From RYN-230 sp963834705 (lineage in GTDB: Bacteria > Actinomycetota > Actinomycetes > Streptosporangiales > Streptosporangiaceae): 64,000 nucleotides of DNA. The stretch's first letter is position 1, and every line of letters starts with the position of its first letter. Where the stretch lies: contig CAWICV010000001.1 of NCBI GenBank assembly GCA_963834705.1, positions 372,001-436,000 of the forward strand. The letters are read 5' to 3'. Below, piece after piece: positions 28,570-37,422 of this stretch. A program made the translations under genes and the position numbers. A model generated the notes under the pieces. It was not told where the DNA came from. It did no database searches and was given only the letters and a program-made list of their open reading frames with translations.

Positions 28570-30183
28570 ATGACCGACAGCGACGCCGACATCGTGGTGG
28601 CCGGGGCCGGGCACAACAGCCTGCTGGCCGCGTGCTACCTGGCCAAGGCGGGGTACCGGTGCCTGGTCCTGGACGCGCGGGCGGTGCCCGGCGGCGGGGC
28701 GGCCACCGAGGAGCTGCTGCTGCCCGGTTTCGGCATCGACACCTGCGCCACCGGGCACACCATGATCCGGGTCAACCCGGCGCTGCTGCATGACGAACTC
28801 GGGCTGGCCGCGGACTACGGGCTGCGCTACGCCGAGCCGGACCCGGTGGAGCAGGTGGCGTTCCCGGACGGCCGGCAGCTGACCATGTGGCTGGACCGGG
28901 ACCGGACGGCCGCCGAGATCGCCCGGTTCGACGCCGCGGACGCGCAGGCGTACCTCCGGCTGCTGGACGAGTACGACCAGGTCAAGCACATATTCAGCCA
29001 GACCCAGTTCACCCCGGTCGGGCACGGCCCGTCGCTGGAGGCCCGGCTGCAGGAGCACCCGCGGGGCCGGATCTGGGCCCGGCGGCGGCAGCTGTCCGCG
29101 GTTCAGGTCGTGCAGCACGAGTTCGCCAGCCGGCACATCCAGGCGTTCCTGCTCTGGATGGCGTTCCAGGTGTTCCAGCCGGTGGATGAGCCGGGCTCCG
29201 GGGTGCTGCCGTACGCGCAGACGTTCGGCCGCCAGCAGCGCAGCTGGTCCATCCCGATCGGCGGCTCCGGGCAGCTGACCGCCGCGCTCACCGGCTACCT
29301 GGCCGATCATGGCGGCACGGTGCTCTGCGGCCAGCGGGTGACCCGGCTGCTGCTGGACGGCGGCCGGTGCACCGGGGTGCAGACGGCCGATGGCACCGAG
29401 TACCGGGCCGGCACCGCCGTGCTGTCCACCATCCACGTCCAGCACCTGCGCGACATGGCGCCCCGGCCCGCCTGGCCGGAGGAGTTCCACTACGGGGTGG
29501 ACACCTACGACGTCGGGGTGCCCGGCTTCGCCACCTACTACTGCGCGACGGCGGCGCCGCGGTTCCGGGCGCCGGACGGGCCACGCACCGCGGTGTCGGC
29601 CGGCCTGGCCGGCTGGCCCGAGGACATGATCCAGATGGGCGCCGACCTGCGCACCGGGCGGTTCCTCGCCGATCCGCCGTGGGTGCTGGTGGCCACCCCG
29701 ACGCTGGCCGACCCGGGCCGGGCGCCGGCCGGCCAGCACACGGTGAAGATCCTCAGCCCGCAGGTCTACCAGCCCGGCCCGGGCGGCTGGGCGGAGCGCA
29801 AGCACGAGCACTCCCGGCACCAGCTGGACCGGCTGCAACGGGTGGCGGACTTCCCGGACGAGGCCATCCTGGCCAGCCTGGTCAAGTCGCCGGAGGACAT
29901 CGAGCAGCTGAACCCGCACATGATCCACGGCGCGTTCCACGGCGGGAACCGGGGGCCCGCGTTCAGCGGCCCGCTCCGGCCCGCGCCCGGCTGGGCGGCG
30001 CACCGGATGCCCATCCCCGGCCTGTACCAGACGGGCGGGTCCACCCACCCGGGCGGGTCCATCACCGGCGCGCCGGGACGGAACGCGGCCATCGTCATGC
30101 TGTCCGACCTGGGCCACGACCCGGCCGCGGTGATGGGCTCAGCGGTAGGCCGGCCGGTGGCCGTTCCGCGGCACCCGGGCTGA
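28570..30183 (+). CDS. FAD-dependent phytoene desaturase-like oxidoreductase
   Basis: A 537-aa flavoprotein. The N-terminal FAD motif is DADIVVAGAGHNSLLAACYL, with the second GxxG-like segment VLDARAVPGGGAATEELLLP and a C-terminal IPGLYQTGGSTHPGGSITGA that closes the isoprenoid/FAD site, as in CrtI/retinol saturase relatives. The substrate is probably lipophilic, but there are no carotenoid genes around it. I chose ATG 28570 (preceded by GAAGGGG) rather than 28516. Its last 45 bp overlap the 3' end of the DapA-family gene, convergently. Confidence 0.86.
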   Translation: MTDSDADIVVAGAGHNSLLAACYLAKAGYRCLVLDARAVPGGGAATEELLLPGFGIDTCATGHTMIRVNPALLHDELGLAADYGLRYAEPDPVEQVAFPDGRQLTMWLDRDRTAAEIARFDAADAQAYLRLLDEYDQVKHIFSQTQFTPVGHGPSLEARLQEHPRGRIWARRRQLSAVQVVQHEFASRHIQAFLLWMAFQVFQPVDEPGSGVLPYAQTFGRQQRSWSIPIGGSGQLTAALTGYLADHGGTVLCGQRVTRLLLDGGRCTGVQTADGTEYRAGTAVLSTIHVQHLRDMAPRPAWPEEFHYGVDTYDVGVPGFATYYCATAAPRFRAPDGPRTAVSAGLAGWPEDMIQMGADLRTGRFLADPPWVLVATPTLADPGRAPAGQHTVKILSPQVYQPGPGGWAERKHEHSRHQLDRLQRVADFPDEAILASLVKSPEDIEQLNPHMIHGAFHGGNRGPAFSGPLRPAPGWAAHRMPIPGLYQTGGSTHPGGSITGAPGRNAAIVMLSDLGHDPAAVMGSAVGRPVAVPRHPG

Positions 30184-31152
30184 GCTGCCGCTGCCCGGCA
30201 GCAGCCCGGCCGCGGCCAGGTCGGCGGCGAGGCCGGCTACCTCGGCCTCGGTGTGCGGCAGCACCGGCAGCCGGACCGGCCCGCCGGACATGCCGACCAG
30301 GCCGGCCCAGGCCTTGATCGAGGCCAGCGCGTCGGCCCGGCGCGGCTTGCCATGCAGCCACTTGGCCGCGACCGCGCGTACCGGGTCGAGCGTGTCCGCG
30401 ACCTGGCCGGCCGCGGCATAGTCGCCGCCGGCGGCCAGCTCGGTGTACTCCCGCATCGGCTGCCACTCCGGTGTCTGGTACAGGTACGGCGCGGCCGAGG
30501 ACATGAAGCACCGCTGGCCGTGCTCGCGCATGTTCTCCAGCCAGGTGCCCTCGTGCGGCTCGCAGACCATGATCTGGCTCCCCACCCGGTCCAGCACCCG
30601 CAGGTAGTGCGCGTGGTCCCGGCCGACCTTGATGCCGCACACGTTCTCGATGGCGGCCAGCCGCTCGACCAGGTCCAGCGACAGCGACACCCCGGAGTAG
30701 GCCGTGTCGAACAGCCAGATGCCGATGTCCACCGACCCGCAGACCTGCCGGAACCAGCGGTACAGGCCCTCGTCGGAAGCGGGCGGGTAGTACGGGTTGA
30801 TCAGCACCGCGAAGTCCGCGCCCGCCTGCTGCGCGTGCCTGGTCAGCTCGATGGCCTGCTCCGCGGAGGTATGCCCGGTGTGCGCGATCACCGGGCATCT
30901 CCCCCGGGTGGCGTCCACCACCACCTCGACCAGGCGGCGCCTCTCGCGGCCGGTCAGCGCCCAGAACTCGCTCATCACCCCGCCGCAGAAGATGCCGTCG
31001 ATATGCAGGCCGCCGGTCAGCCGGTCCAGGTCGGCGCGCAGTGCCGCCTCGTCGAGCTCGCCGGACGGGCCGAACGGCGCGGTGGTCGCCGCCCACAGCC
31101 CGGTGAAGCACTCCCGGGCCGCCTGCTTCGCTTCCGCCTTGGTGTATTCCAT
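30139..31152 (-). CDS. DapA/N-acetylneuraminate-lyase family aldolase
   Basis: A 337-aa class I aldolase. The substrate loop GIFCGGVMSEFWALTGRERR and the Schiff-base lysine segment NVCGIKVGRD are visible, with VLINPYYPPASDEGLY for the Tyr region. The unusual residues around GGVMSEFW suggest a substrate other than pyruvate/aspartate semialdehyde. ATG 31152 has GGAGG 6 bases upstream. It is the last gene of the large minus-strand catabolic locus, 19 bp after the cupin, and overlaps the convergent flavoprotein gene. Confidence 0.88.
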   Translation of the reverse strand: MEYTKAEAKQAARECFTGLWAATTAPFGPSGELDEAALRADLDRLTGGLHIDGIFCGGVMSEFWALTGRERRRLVEVVVDATRGRCPVIAHTGHTSAEQAIELTRHAQQAGADFAVLINPYYPPASDEGLYRWFRQVCGSVDIGIWLFDTAYSGVSLSLDLVERLAAIENVCGIKVGRDHAHYLRVLDRVGSQIMVCEPHEGTWLENMREHGQRCFMSSAAPYLYQTPEWQPMREYTELAAGGDYAAAGQVADTLDPVRAVAAKWLHGKPRRADALASIKAWAGLVGMSGGPVRLPVLPHTEAEVAGLAADLAAAGLLPGSGSSARVPRNGHRPAYR

Positions 31153-31171
31153 CCTCAACCTCCGGGAGTGC

Positions 31172-31924
31172 TCAGCTGACCGGCGCCCAGGTGCACCGGT
31201 CCGCGGCCACCGGCCACACCGTGTCCGCGGGTGGCGGGGCCCAGAACTCGACCAATGCGAAGTCCGCGTCGCTGGCGTTGACGAACCAGTGCAGCTCGCC
31301 CGGGCCGGTCAGCGCGCTCATCCCGGCGGTCAGCCGGCTCACCGCCCGGTCGGTGCACAGCAGCCCCTCCCCGTGCAGCACGCAGAACACGTGATGCGAC
31401 CCGGCGTGGAAGTGCGCGGCCGCGCTGTCCCCGGGCCGGTACACCAGCCGGTTGGCGCGGATCTGCCGGGCTCCCACCGGCACCGCGTCGCTGACCAGGT
31501 CCAGCCGGTCCCGGGCGTCGCGGGTGGACACCAGGTGCGGCAGGTCGGCCGCGGTGAACAGCTCGGGCCGCCCCCGCCCCGGCGGGTGCCCGCGGCCGGG
31601 CGCCTGGGCGATCAGCACCTCAAGCCCGCGCGCCCCGGCGCGCAGCGTGATCTCCGGGCAGCCGCCCAGCCACAGCACGTTCTCCAGGCCGACCGCGAAC
31701 CGCCCACCGTCCGCCTCCGCGACCCCGGCCCCGGCCATCACGTACAGCAGGCCCTCGGGCGCGCCCAGCCCAATCGGCGGGCTGGCCACCATCGGGGCCA
31801 GCGACCAGCGCCAGGCCTGCATCGGCACCGGGGCACCTAACTCCTGGGGACCGGCCCAGGCTTGCTCAGCCCAGCCCGCACCCTGCCGCGCGGGCAGGTC
31901 GCCAGGATCACGGACAACTGGCAT
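31172..31924 (-). CDS. Bicupin protein
   Basis: A 250-aa protein with two cupin barrels. The second holds the metal-type motif AAHFHAGSHHVFCVLHGEGL and GPGELHWFVNASD; the first (EGLLYVMAGAGVAEADGG) has lost most metal ligands. Bicupins of this size include ureidoglycine aminohydrolases and gentisate- or pirin-like enzymes. Position between an alcohol dehydrogenase and a DapA-type aldolase suggests an isomerase or hydrolase step. No substrate can be assigned. Confidence 0.75.
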   Translation of the reverse strand: MPVVRDPGDLPARQGAGWAEQAWAGPQELGAPVPMQAWRWSLAPMVASPPIGLGAPEGLLYVMAGAGVAEADGGRFAVGLENVLWLGGCPEITLRAGARGLEVLIAQAPGRGHPPGRGRPELFTAADLPHLVSTRDARDRLDLVSDAVPVGARQIRANRLVYRPGDSAAAHFHAGSHHVFCVLHGEGLLCTDRAVSRLTAGMSALTGPGELHWFVNASDADFALVEFWAPPPADTVWPVAADRCTWAPVS

Positions 31925-31950
31925 CGGGGCGCCTCCGGCTCTGCCGGGCG

Positions 31951-33009
31951 CTAGCCCGGCGGCATGGTAATGATGGGGCGGATGGACTCCCGGCGGGCCA
32001 GTGCGCCAAACGCCGCGGCGACATCCGGCAGCGGGTAACGGTCAGCGGTCAGCGGCCCGGTGCGGATCGCGCCCGAAGCCAGCAGGGAGATCATGGCAGG
32101 GTACGCGTTCGGACTCGAACGTACCCCGAGCACGTTCAGCTCGTCGAGGGTCACCCGGTCCACCGGCAGCTCGGCCAGCTTGCCGCCGGCCAGGCCGAGC
32201 AGCGCGACCGAGCCGCCGCGGCGGACCGCCCCCAGGGCCTGCGCCACGACCGCGGTGTTCCCGGAGCAGTCGTACACGTGATCCACCCCGCGGCCGCCGG
32301 TCGCCGCGCGCAGGCCGGCCACCGGGTCACCCTGCTCGTAGTCGACCACGGCGGTGCAGCCGAGCTCGCGGGCCACCGCCAGCCGCTTCCCCCGGCCGAC
32401 CATGATCACGTCGGTGGCGCCGGCCGCCCTGGCGACCTGGATCATCAGCAGGCCGAGCAGCCCGGGCCCGAACACGGCCACGCTGCCGCCCGCGCCGAGA
32501 CCGGTCCGGCGGGTCGCGTGTACGGTGAGCGCACCCTGGTTGACCAGCGCGGCCGCCACCTCGCTGACCGTGTCCGGCACCGGGTGCAGCGCCACCGCCG
32601 GGCGCACCGCGTACTCGGCCAGCGCGCCGGGGGCGGTGTGCCCGTACAGCCTGAAGCCGGGCTCACGTACCCGCTCGCACAGGTTGTACCGGCCGGCCCG
32701 GCACATGGGGCAGGCGGCGCAGCCGGTGTGGTTCTCGGCCACCACCCGCTGGCCGGGACGCAGGCCGCCACGCTCGGCGCCGGGGCCGAGCTCGGCCACC
32801 TCCCCGGACCACTCGTGCCCGATGATGAACGGCAGCGCGGGCGGCCAGGTGCCCTGGTACGCGCCGCTGACGATCTTGAGGTCGGTGCCGCAGATGCCGC
32901 AGGCCCGCACCCGGACCAGCACCTCGCCGGGGCCCGGCTCGGGCCGCTCCACGTCCGCCACCTCGAGCTGGCCGAACTCGCGGAGCACCGCGGCGCGCAT
33001 CGTGCTCAC
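31951..33009 (-). CDS. Zinc-dependent alcohol/polyol dehydrogenase (MDR family)
   Basis: A 352-aa medium-chain dehydrogenase. The catalytic zinc site is CGICGTDLKIVSGAY and GHEWSGEV; the structural zinc site is CAACPMCRAGRYNLC, with all four Cys present. The NAD motif is VFGPGLLGLLMIQVAR. The pattern resembles threonine/sorbitol dehydrogenases. It starts at GTG 33009, overlapping the upstream creatininase stop (GTGA), or at ATG 33000. Translational coupling puts it in the catabolic operon after the creatininase-like hydrolase. Confidence 0.9.
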   Translation of the reverse strand: MSTMRAAVLREFGQLEVADVERPEPGPGEVLVRVRACGICGTDLKIVSGAYQGTWPPALPFIIGHEWSGEVAELGPGAERGGLRPGQRVVAENHTGCAACPMCRAGRYNLCERVREPGFRLYGHTAPGALAEYAVRPAVALHPVPDTVSEVAAALVNQGALTVHATRRTGLGAGGSVAVFGPGLLGLLMIQVARAAGATDVIMVGRGKRLAVARELGCTAVVDYEQGDPVAGLRAATGGRGVDHVYDCSGNTAVVAQALGAVRRGGSVALLGLAGGKLAELPVDRVTLDELNVLGVRSSPNAYPAMISLLASGAIRTGPLTADRYPLPDVAAAFGALARRESIRPIITMPPG

Positions 33010-33788
33010 CGGTCCTCCCCCAGCGCGGCCCAGATCTCCTGGGCCCGCCGCACCACGTGGTCCGCGACCGCCTCGGCGATCTCCTCGGCCCGGCCGGCCC
33101 CGGCCCGCTCCGGGCGGCCGTACCAGCCGGTCTGTGCTACCTGGTGGAAGTCGCGCAGCACCGGGTACACGTCGGGCCGCCGGAACAGCCCGTGCGCGGC
33201 CTCCCCGGCGGCCCGCTCGCTCGGCGGCGTGGCCCGGTCCAGGTGGACCAGGCCGGGCTCATAGGCCAGCACGGCGGCGGTTTCCATCGACCCGGCGTGG
33301 GTGAACTCCATCTCGTCCGGGAAGCTGGTGTGCGTGATCACGTGCGCCTCGGCCAGCACCATCTGCACCTGGTGCCGCTGCTGGGCCTCGTCCGCGCCGA
33401 GCCGCAGCGTGGCCGAGTTGCCCTCGTGCCAGTTCACCACCAGGATCCGGTGGGCGCCCGCGGCGGCCAGGCCGCCGCACACGTCGACCAGCACCGCGGC
33501 CAGCGTGGCCGGCCGCAGCGACAGCGTGCCCGGCCAGGACAGGTGGTAGTGCGCCACGCCGACCGGGCCGAGCGACGCGACCACGGTGTCCAGCCGCTCG
33601 GCCACCCGCTCGGCCACGGACAGCGCGGCGAACGCGTCGGTGCCCAGCGGCAGGTGGCCGCCGTGCTGTTCCACGCTGCCGGTGGCCACGACGGCTACCC
33701 CGCTGGTGGCCAGCAGCCGGGCGGCGTCCGGCTGGGCCATCCGCTCGATCTGGCGGTCCGGGTGTCGGGGCACCGGGTCAGCCTCCAT
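33006..33788 (-). CDS. Creatininase-family metallo-amidohydrolase
   Basis: A 260-aa protein. The metal-binding Glu/His signature is VEQHGGHLPLGTDAF (E-x-H-x3-LP-x-x-TD), with VNWHEGNSATLRL and a C-terminal MEFTHAGSMETAAVLAYEPG, which supplies the H-A-G-x-x-E of the family. Relatives hydrolyse creatinine, mycofactocin precursors (MftE) or deformylate FAPy; here no mycofactocin genes are present, so a cyclic-amide hydrolase of the surrounding catabolic pathway is more likely. ATG 33788 overlaps the upstream TPP enzyme's stop by 11 bp. Confidence 0.88.
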   Translation of the reverse strand: MEADPVPRHPDRQIERMAQPDAARLLATSGVAVVATGSVEQHGGHLPLGTDAFAALSVAERVAERLDTVVASLGPVGVAHYHLSWPGTLSLRPATLAAVLVDVCGGLAAAGAHRILVVNWHEGNSATLRLGADEAQQRHQVQMVLAEAHVITHTSFPDEMEFTHAGSMETAAVLAYEPGLVHLDRATPPSERAAGEAAHGLFRRPDVYPVLRDFHQVAQTGWYGRPERAGAGRAEEIAEAVADHVVRRAQEIWAALGEDR

Positions 33789-35532
33789 ATCCAGTGGCGC
33801 TCCGGGTGGCAACCGCCTCCCGGTGCGCGGTGATCGGGGTCTGCCAGGCGTCGGTGACCACGTCGAGCAGGGCGGGCGGGCCGGCCAGCGCATCGTGCAG
33901 CGCACCGGCCAGCCGGCCGGGCTCGCTGACCCGCGCCGCGTGCAGCCCGAACCCCCGGGCGATTTCATTGAACGCCACGTCGGCGAAGTCGTCGTCCTCC
34001 CAGCCGCGGCCAAAGGTGATCCGGCGGTACCACCGGATCCAGCCGAGTGACCGGTTGTTCAGCACGACCACGGTCACCGGGAGGCCGAGCTCGGCCACAG
34101 TGGCCAGTTCGCCGACCGCGTAGCCGAGCGCGCCGTCGCCGGTCAGCACCACGGTGCGGTGCCCGGCGGCGGCCACGCCGATGGCGGCGGGCAGCGCGTA
34201 GCCCAGGCCGGCCTGGCCGCGCGGGCACAGCACCCGGCGGCCCGGGCGGCGCTGCTCCAGGTACACCCCGCCCCAGCCGCTGGCCAGGCTGGCGTCGCAG
34301 ATCAGCACGTCGTCTGGGCCGAGGGCGGCCTCCAGGCCGGCCACCACCCGCTGCGGCGCGATCGGCTGCTGATCGCTGGCCCGCTCGGCGTCCCGGGCCG
34401 CCCGCCAGGCCGCGGTCAGTTCGGCCAGCCGGGCCCGCCACCCGGAGCGGTCCGGCTCCGCCTCGTCGTTTTCCTGCATGGCGGTCAGCAGCGCGGCCAG
34501 CCCGGCCCGCGCGTCGCCGAGCAGCGCGGCGCGCAGCGGGAACGCCCGGCCCAGCTCGGCCGGGTCGACGTCGAGCTGGAGCACGGCCTGGCCGGCCCGG
34601 GGCAGCGTCCAGCCGTAGGTGGCCCCGCTGCCCGCCTTGCAGCCGGCCAGCAGCACCACGTCGGCCTCGGCCAGCGCGGCCGCCGCGGCGGTGGTGCCCA
34701 TCGACCCGGTGACGCCCACGCTCAGCGGATGGTCCTCGGCGATGGCCCCCTTGCCGGACAGCGTGCTGCCCACCGCGGCGCCGGCCCGCTCGGCCAGTGC
34801 GGTCAGCCCGGCCCCGGCCCCGGACAGCTGGACGCCGCCGCCGGCCAGGATGAACGGGCGCTCCGCGGCGCGCAGCACGCCGGCCGCGGCGGCCAGGTCG
34901 GCCTGGTCCGGCACCGGCCGGAACGGCGGGAACCGGCCGAAGCGGGCGCTGCCGCCCAGCCCGGCCGTGGCGGCCGCCTGCACATCATCAGCCACGGGCC
35001 CATCCAGCACGTCCTGCGGCAGGAACAGCGCCACCGGGCCGGGCCGGCCGGTGACCGCCACCCGGAACGCCTGCCGGACCAGGGCCGGCAGCACCTCGGC
35101 GGTGGGCACCGTGGCCTGCCACTTGGTCACCGGGGCGAGCAGCCCGGCCTGGTCCAGGGCCTGCGAGGCGGCGCCGCGGTACCGGTGCGGGGCGAGCCGG
35201 GCGGGCAGGTCGCTGACCAGCGCGACAACCGGCACCGATGCGCCCAGTGACTCGCTCAGGCCGGACGGCAGCTTGGCCGCGCCCGGCCCGACCGTCGCGT
35301 CGCACACGCCGGCCTGGCCGGTCACCCGGGCGTACCCGTCCGCCGCGTAGGCGGCCGAGCGCTCGTCCCGGGTCAGCACGTGGGTCAGCCCGGCCTGGTC
35401 CAGCAGGCCGTCATACAGCGCCAGCGTCTGCCCGCCGGGCACGCCGAAGACGTGCCGCACCCCGTGCTCGGCCAGCAGCGCGGCCAGCAGCCGCCCGCCA
35501 TGTTTCCCACCACGGGGCTCGCGCTCAGGCAT
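33778..35532 (-). CDS. Thiamine-diphosphate enzyme, acetolactate synthase/benzoylformate decarboxylase type
   Basis: A 584-aa protein with three domains. The N-terminal pyrimidine domain is VFGVPGGQTLALYDGLLDQA, ATVGPGAAKLPSGLSESLGA; the middle domain follows; the C-terminal TPP domain has GDGALGYAVGELATVAELGL and ends its motif with VVVLNNRSLG (GDG-x(n)-NN). The residue preceding GGQ varies from true acetolactate synthases and no regulatory subunit gene follows, so a catabolic 2-oxoacid decarboxylase or lyase is likelier than valine biosynthesis. ATG 35532 overlaps the upstream amidohydrolase stop by 8 bp. Confidence 0.86.
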   Translation of the reverse strand: MPEREPRGGKHGGRLLAALLAEHGVRHVFGVPGGQTLALYDGLLDQAGLTHVLTRDERSAAYAADGYARVTGQAGVCDATVGPGAAKLPSGLSESLGASVPVVALVSDLPARLAPHRYRGAASQALDQAGLLAPVTKWQATVPTAEVLPALVRQAFRVAVTGRPGPVALFLPQDVLDGPVADDVQAAATAGLGGSARFGRFPPFRPVPDQADLAAAAGVLRAAERPFILAGGGVQLSGAGAGLTALAERAGAAVGSTLSGKGAIAEDHPLSVGVTGSMGTTAAAAALAEADVVLLAGCKAGSGATYGWTLPRAGQAVLQLDVDPAELGRAFPLRAALLGDARAGLAALLTAMQENDEAEPDRSGWRARLAELTAAWRAARDAERASDQQPIAPQRVVAGLEAALGPDDVLICDASLASGWGGVYLEQRRPGRRVLCPRGQAGLGYALPAAIGVAAAGHRTVVLTGDGALGYAVGELATVAELGLPVTVVVLNNRSLGWIRWYRRITFGRGWEDDDFADVAFNEIARGFGLHAARVSEPGRLAGALHDALAGPPALLDVVTDAWQTPITAHREAVATRSATGYGG

Positions 35533-36505
35533 CGGCCATCGCCAGCAGCTGGCCGGCGGTGCCACCCAGGATCAGCTCCTCGTCGCGGCCCAGGCCGAGC
35601 GCGCGCACCTCGGCGACGCAGTTGTCGCTGCCCATGTCGAACGGCTGGTCAGAGCCGAGCAGGATCTGCCCGGCCCCGGCGTAGCCGACCAGGTCGGCCA
35701 GCAGCGCGCTGTCGTGGGTGACGCTGTCGTAGTAGAACCGGCGCAGCGACCAGTCCGGGCCGTGCCGGGTCCGCGCGGCCGCCTCGGGCCGGACCGCGTA
35801 GGCCCGGCGCAGCCGGCCGCGGAGCACCGGCAGCGCGCCGCCGCCGTGCGCGAGCAGCACGCGCAGCCGGGGGAACCGCTCCAGCACCCCGGCCATCGCG
35901 ATGTGCGCGGCGGTCACCGCGGTCTCCAGCGGGTTGCCGGCCGAGTTCCACAGGTAGTAGCTGTCCAGCGCCTCGATGCCGAAGCCGCGGGTGGTCGGGT
36001 GGATGAAGACCAGCGCGCCGGTGCCCGCCGCCGCCGCCCAGAACGGCAGGAAACTGTCGTCGCCCAGGTACCGGCCGCCCACACTGGACGGGATCTCCAC
36101 CCCGGCCAGGCCCGCGCCCAGCAGGCCGGGCAGCTCCCGCGCGGCCAGCTCCGGGTCCTGCAGCGGCACCGCGCCGACCGCGCTGAGCCGCAGGTTGGCC
36201 GCCACCAGCCGGGCCAGCGCCTCGTTCTGCAGCTGGCAGACCAGCTGGGCGTCCTGGGGCTCGGCGTCCACCGGCACCAGGTTGATCCATGGCGAGAGCA
36301 GCAGGTGATCGACCCCGGTGGCGGCCGCCTCGGCCAGGATGACATCGACGTCGCTGAACTCGCCCAGCACCGAGTTGATCTCCCGGCCGCGGAAGCTGAT
36401 CACGCTCCGGCCGGCTGCCGGGCGGATGGACGGCCGCCACGCCTCCGGCACGGTACGTGCGGTGATCTCCGGGACGATGACGTGGCGGTGCGCGTCGATG
36501 ATCAA
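35525..36505 (-). CDS. Amidohydrolase family 2 (ACMSD-like) metal enzyme
   Basis: A 326-aa amidohydrolase_2 protein: IIDAHRHVIVPEI (HxH), LVFIHPTTRGFGIEALDSYY, VLLAHGGGALPVLRGRL and LLGSDQPFDMGSD give the metal ligands in order. It is most like 2-amino-3-carboxymuconate 6-semialdehyde or gamma-resorcylate decarboxylases, and is related only distantly to the amidohydrolase at 1989-2918. The start is TTG 36505, with GGGAG 7 bases upstream, overlapping the livF stop (TTGA). A coupled transporter-enzyme order suggests that it acts on the imported substrate. Confidence 0.86.
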   Translation of the reverse strand: MIIDAHRHVIVPEITARTVPEAWRPSIRPAAGRSVISFRGREINSVLGEFSDVDVILAEAAATGVDHLLLSPWINLVPVDAEPQDAQLVCQLQNEALARLVAANLRLSAVGAVPLQDPELAARELPGLLGAGLAGVEIPSSVGGRYLGDDSFLPFWAAAAGTGALVFIHPTTRGFGIEALDSYYLWNSAGNPLETAVTAAHIAMAGVLERFPRLRVLLAHGGGALPVLRGRLRRAYAVRPEAAARTRHGPDWSLRRFYYDSVTHDSALLADLVGYAGAGQILLGSDQPFDMGSDNCVAEVRALGLGRDEELILGGTAGQLLAMADA

Positions 36506-37422
36506 CGGGCGGCTCCCGGCCCAGTACCGTTTGAAACAGGGCCGTTTGAAACAGGGCCGTTCGAAACAGGGCCGTTCGAAACAGGGCCGTTCGAAACAGG
36601 GCCGTTCGAGGCGGACTCCGGCTGGTCCGGCTCGGCGGCCCGCTGCTCGGCCGCCTTCGTCTCCGGGGTCTGGCTGTCGGACACCGCGCCACCCAGGTAC
36701 AGCGCGCCGATCTCCGGGTGGTTCAGCACCTCCTGCCCGGTCCCGGACAGCCGGACCCGGCCGTTCTCCAGCACCACGCCGTGCGTGGACAGCCGCAGCC
36801 CGGCCCGCGCGTTCTGCTCCACCAGCAGGATCGTCTTGCCCTGGCTGTTCATCATCCGGACCGCGTCGAACACCGACTTGAGCACCTTCGGGGACAGGCC
36901 CATGGACGGCTCGTCCAGGATGACCAGGCTCGGGTCGAGCATCAGGCAGCGGGCGAACTCGACCAGCCGCTGCTGGCCGCCGGACAGGCTGCCCGCCTTC
37001 TTGCCCAGCCACTCGGTCACCTGGGGGAACATCTCCAGCACCGCGGCCAGCCGCTTGTCGGCCAGTCCGCGCTCGCGCAGGATGTAGCCGCCCAGCGTGA
37101 TGTTCTCCCGCACCGTCATCTCGCGGAACAGGCTGTGATTCTGTGGCACCAGCACCACGCCCAGGTCGAGCACCTGCCGCGGCGTCCGGCCGGACAGCCG
37201 CTCGCCGCGCAGCGTGACCTGGCCGAGCCGCGGCTTGAGCAGCCCGCAGATGCTGCCCAGCAGGGTGGACTTGCCGGCCCCGTTCGGGCCGACCACACAG
37301 GTGATGCCGCGCTCGGCCACCTGCATGCTCACCCCGTGCAGCACGTCACCGCCGCCGTAGCCGGCCACCACGTCCTGGACGACCAGGCAGGGGGTGGTGT
37401 CGTCAGCCGACCGGGATGTCAT
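36502..37422 (-). CDS. livF: LIV-type ABC transporter ATPase LivF with C-terminal NGPVS repeats
   Basis: A 306-aa ATPase: Walker A GPNGAGKSTLLG, signature LSGGQQRLVEFAR, Walker B LVILDEPSMGLSP, and the H-loop replaced by the LivF-typical LLVEQNA. The last 60 residues extend beyond the usual LivF end and contain five NGPVS repeats encoded by a 15-bp tandem repeat. ATG 37422 overlaps the livG stop by 20 bp. With LivG it drives uptake through LivHM, probably of an amino acid, amide or short organic acid. Confidence 0.93.
   Translation of the reverse strand: MTSRSADDTTPCLVVQDVVAGYGGGDVLHGVSMQVAERGITCVVGPNGAGKSTLLGSICGLLKPRLGQVTLRGERLSGRTPRQVLDLGVVLVPQNHSLFREMTVRENITLGGYILRERGLADKRLAAVLEMFPQVTEWLGKKAGSLSGGQQRLVEFARCLMLDPSLVILDEPSMGLSPKVLKSVFDAVRMMNSQGKTILLVEQNARAGLRLSTHGVVLENGRVRLSGTGQEVLNHPEIGALYLGGAVSDSQTPETKAAEQRAAEPDQPESASNGPVSNGPVSNGPVSNGPVSNGPVSNGTGPGAAR
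36527..36601. repeat. 15-bp tandem repeat, 5 copies (livF 3' end)
   Basis: The first two units are CCGTTTGAAACAGGG and the next three CCGTTCGAAACAGGG; a partial sixth follows. On the coding strand they read as NGPVS five times. Confidence 0.95.

Noticed and set aside
33006..33788. Mycofactocin maturation peptidase MftE
   Set aside because: The creatininase-family fold is shared, but no mftA, mftB, mftC or mftD gene is present nearby.
36557..36601. Shared TTCGAAAC octamer between the livF repeats and the operator at 45971-46014
   Set aside because: The octamer is explained by the repeat unit itself, it is inside coding sequence, and the flanking bases of the operator arms do not match.
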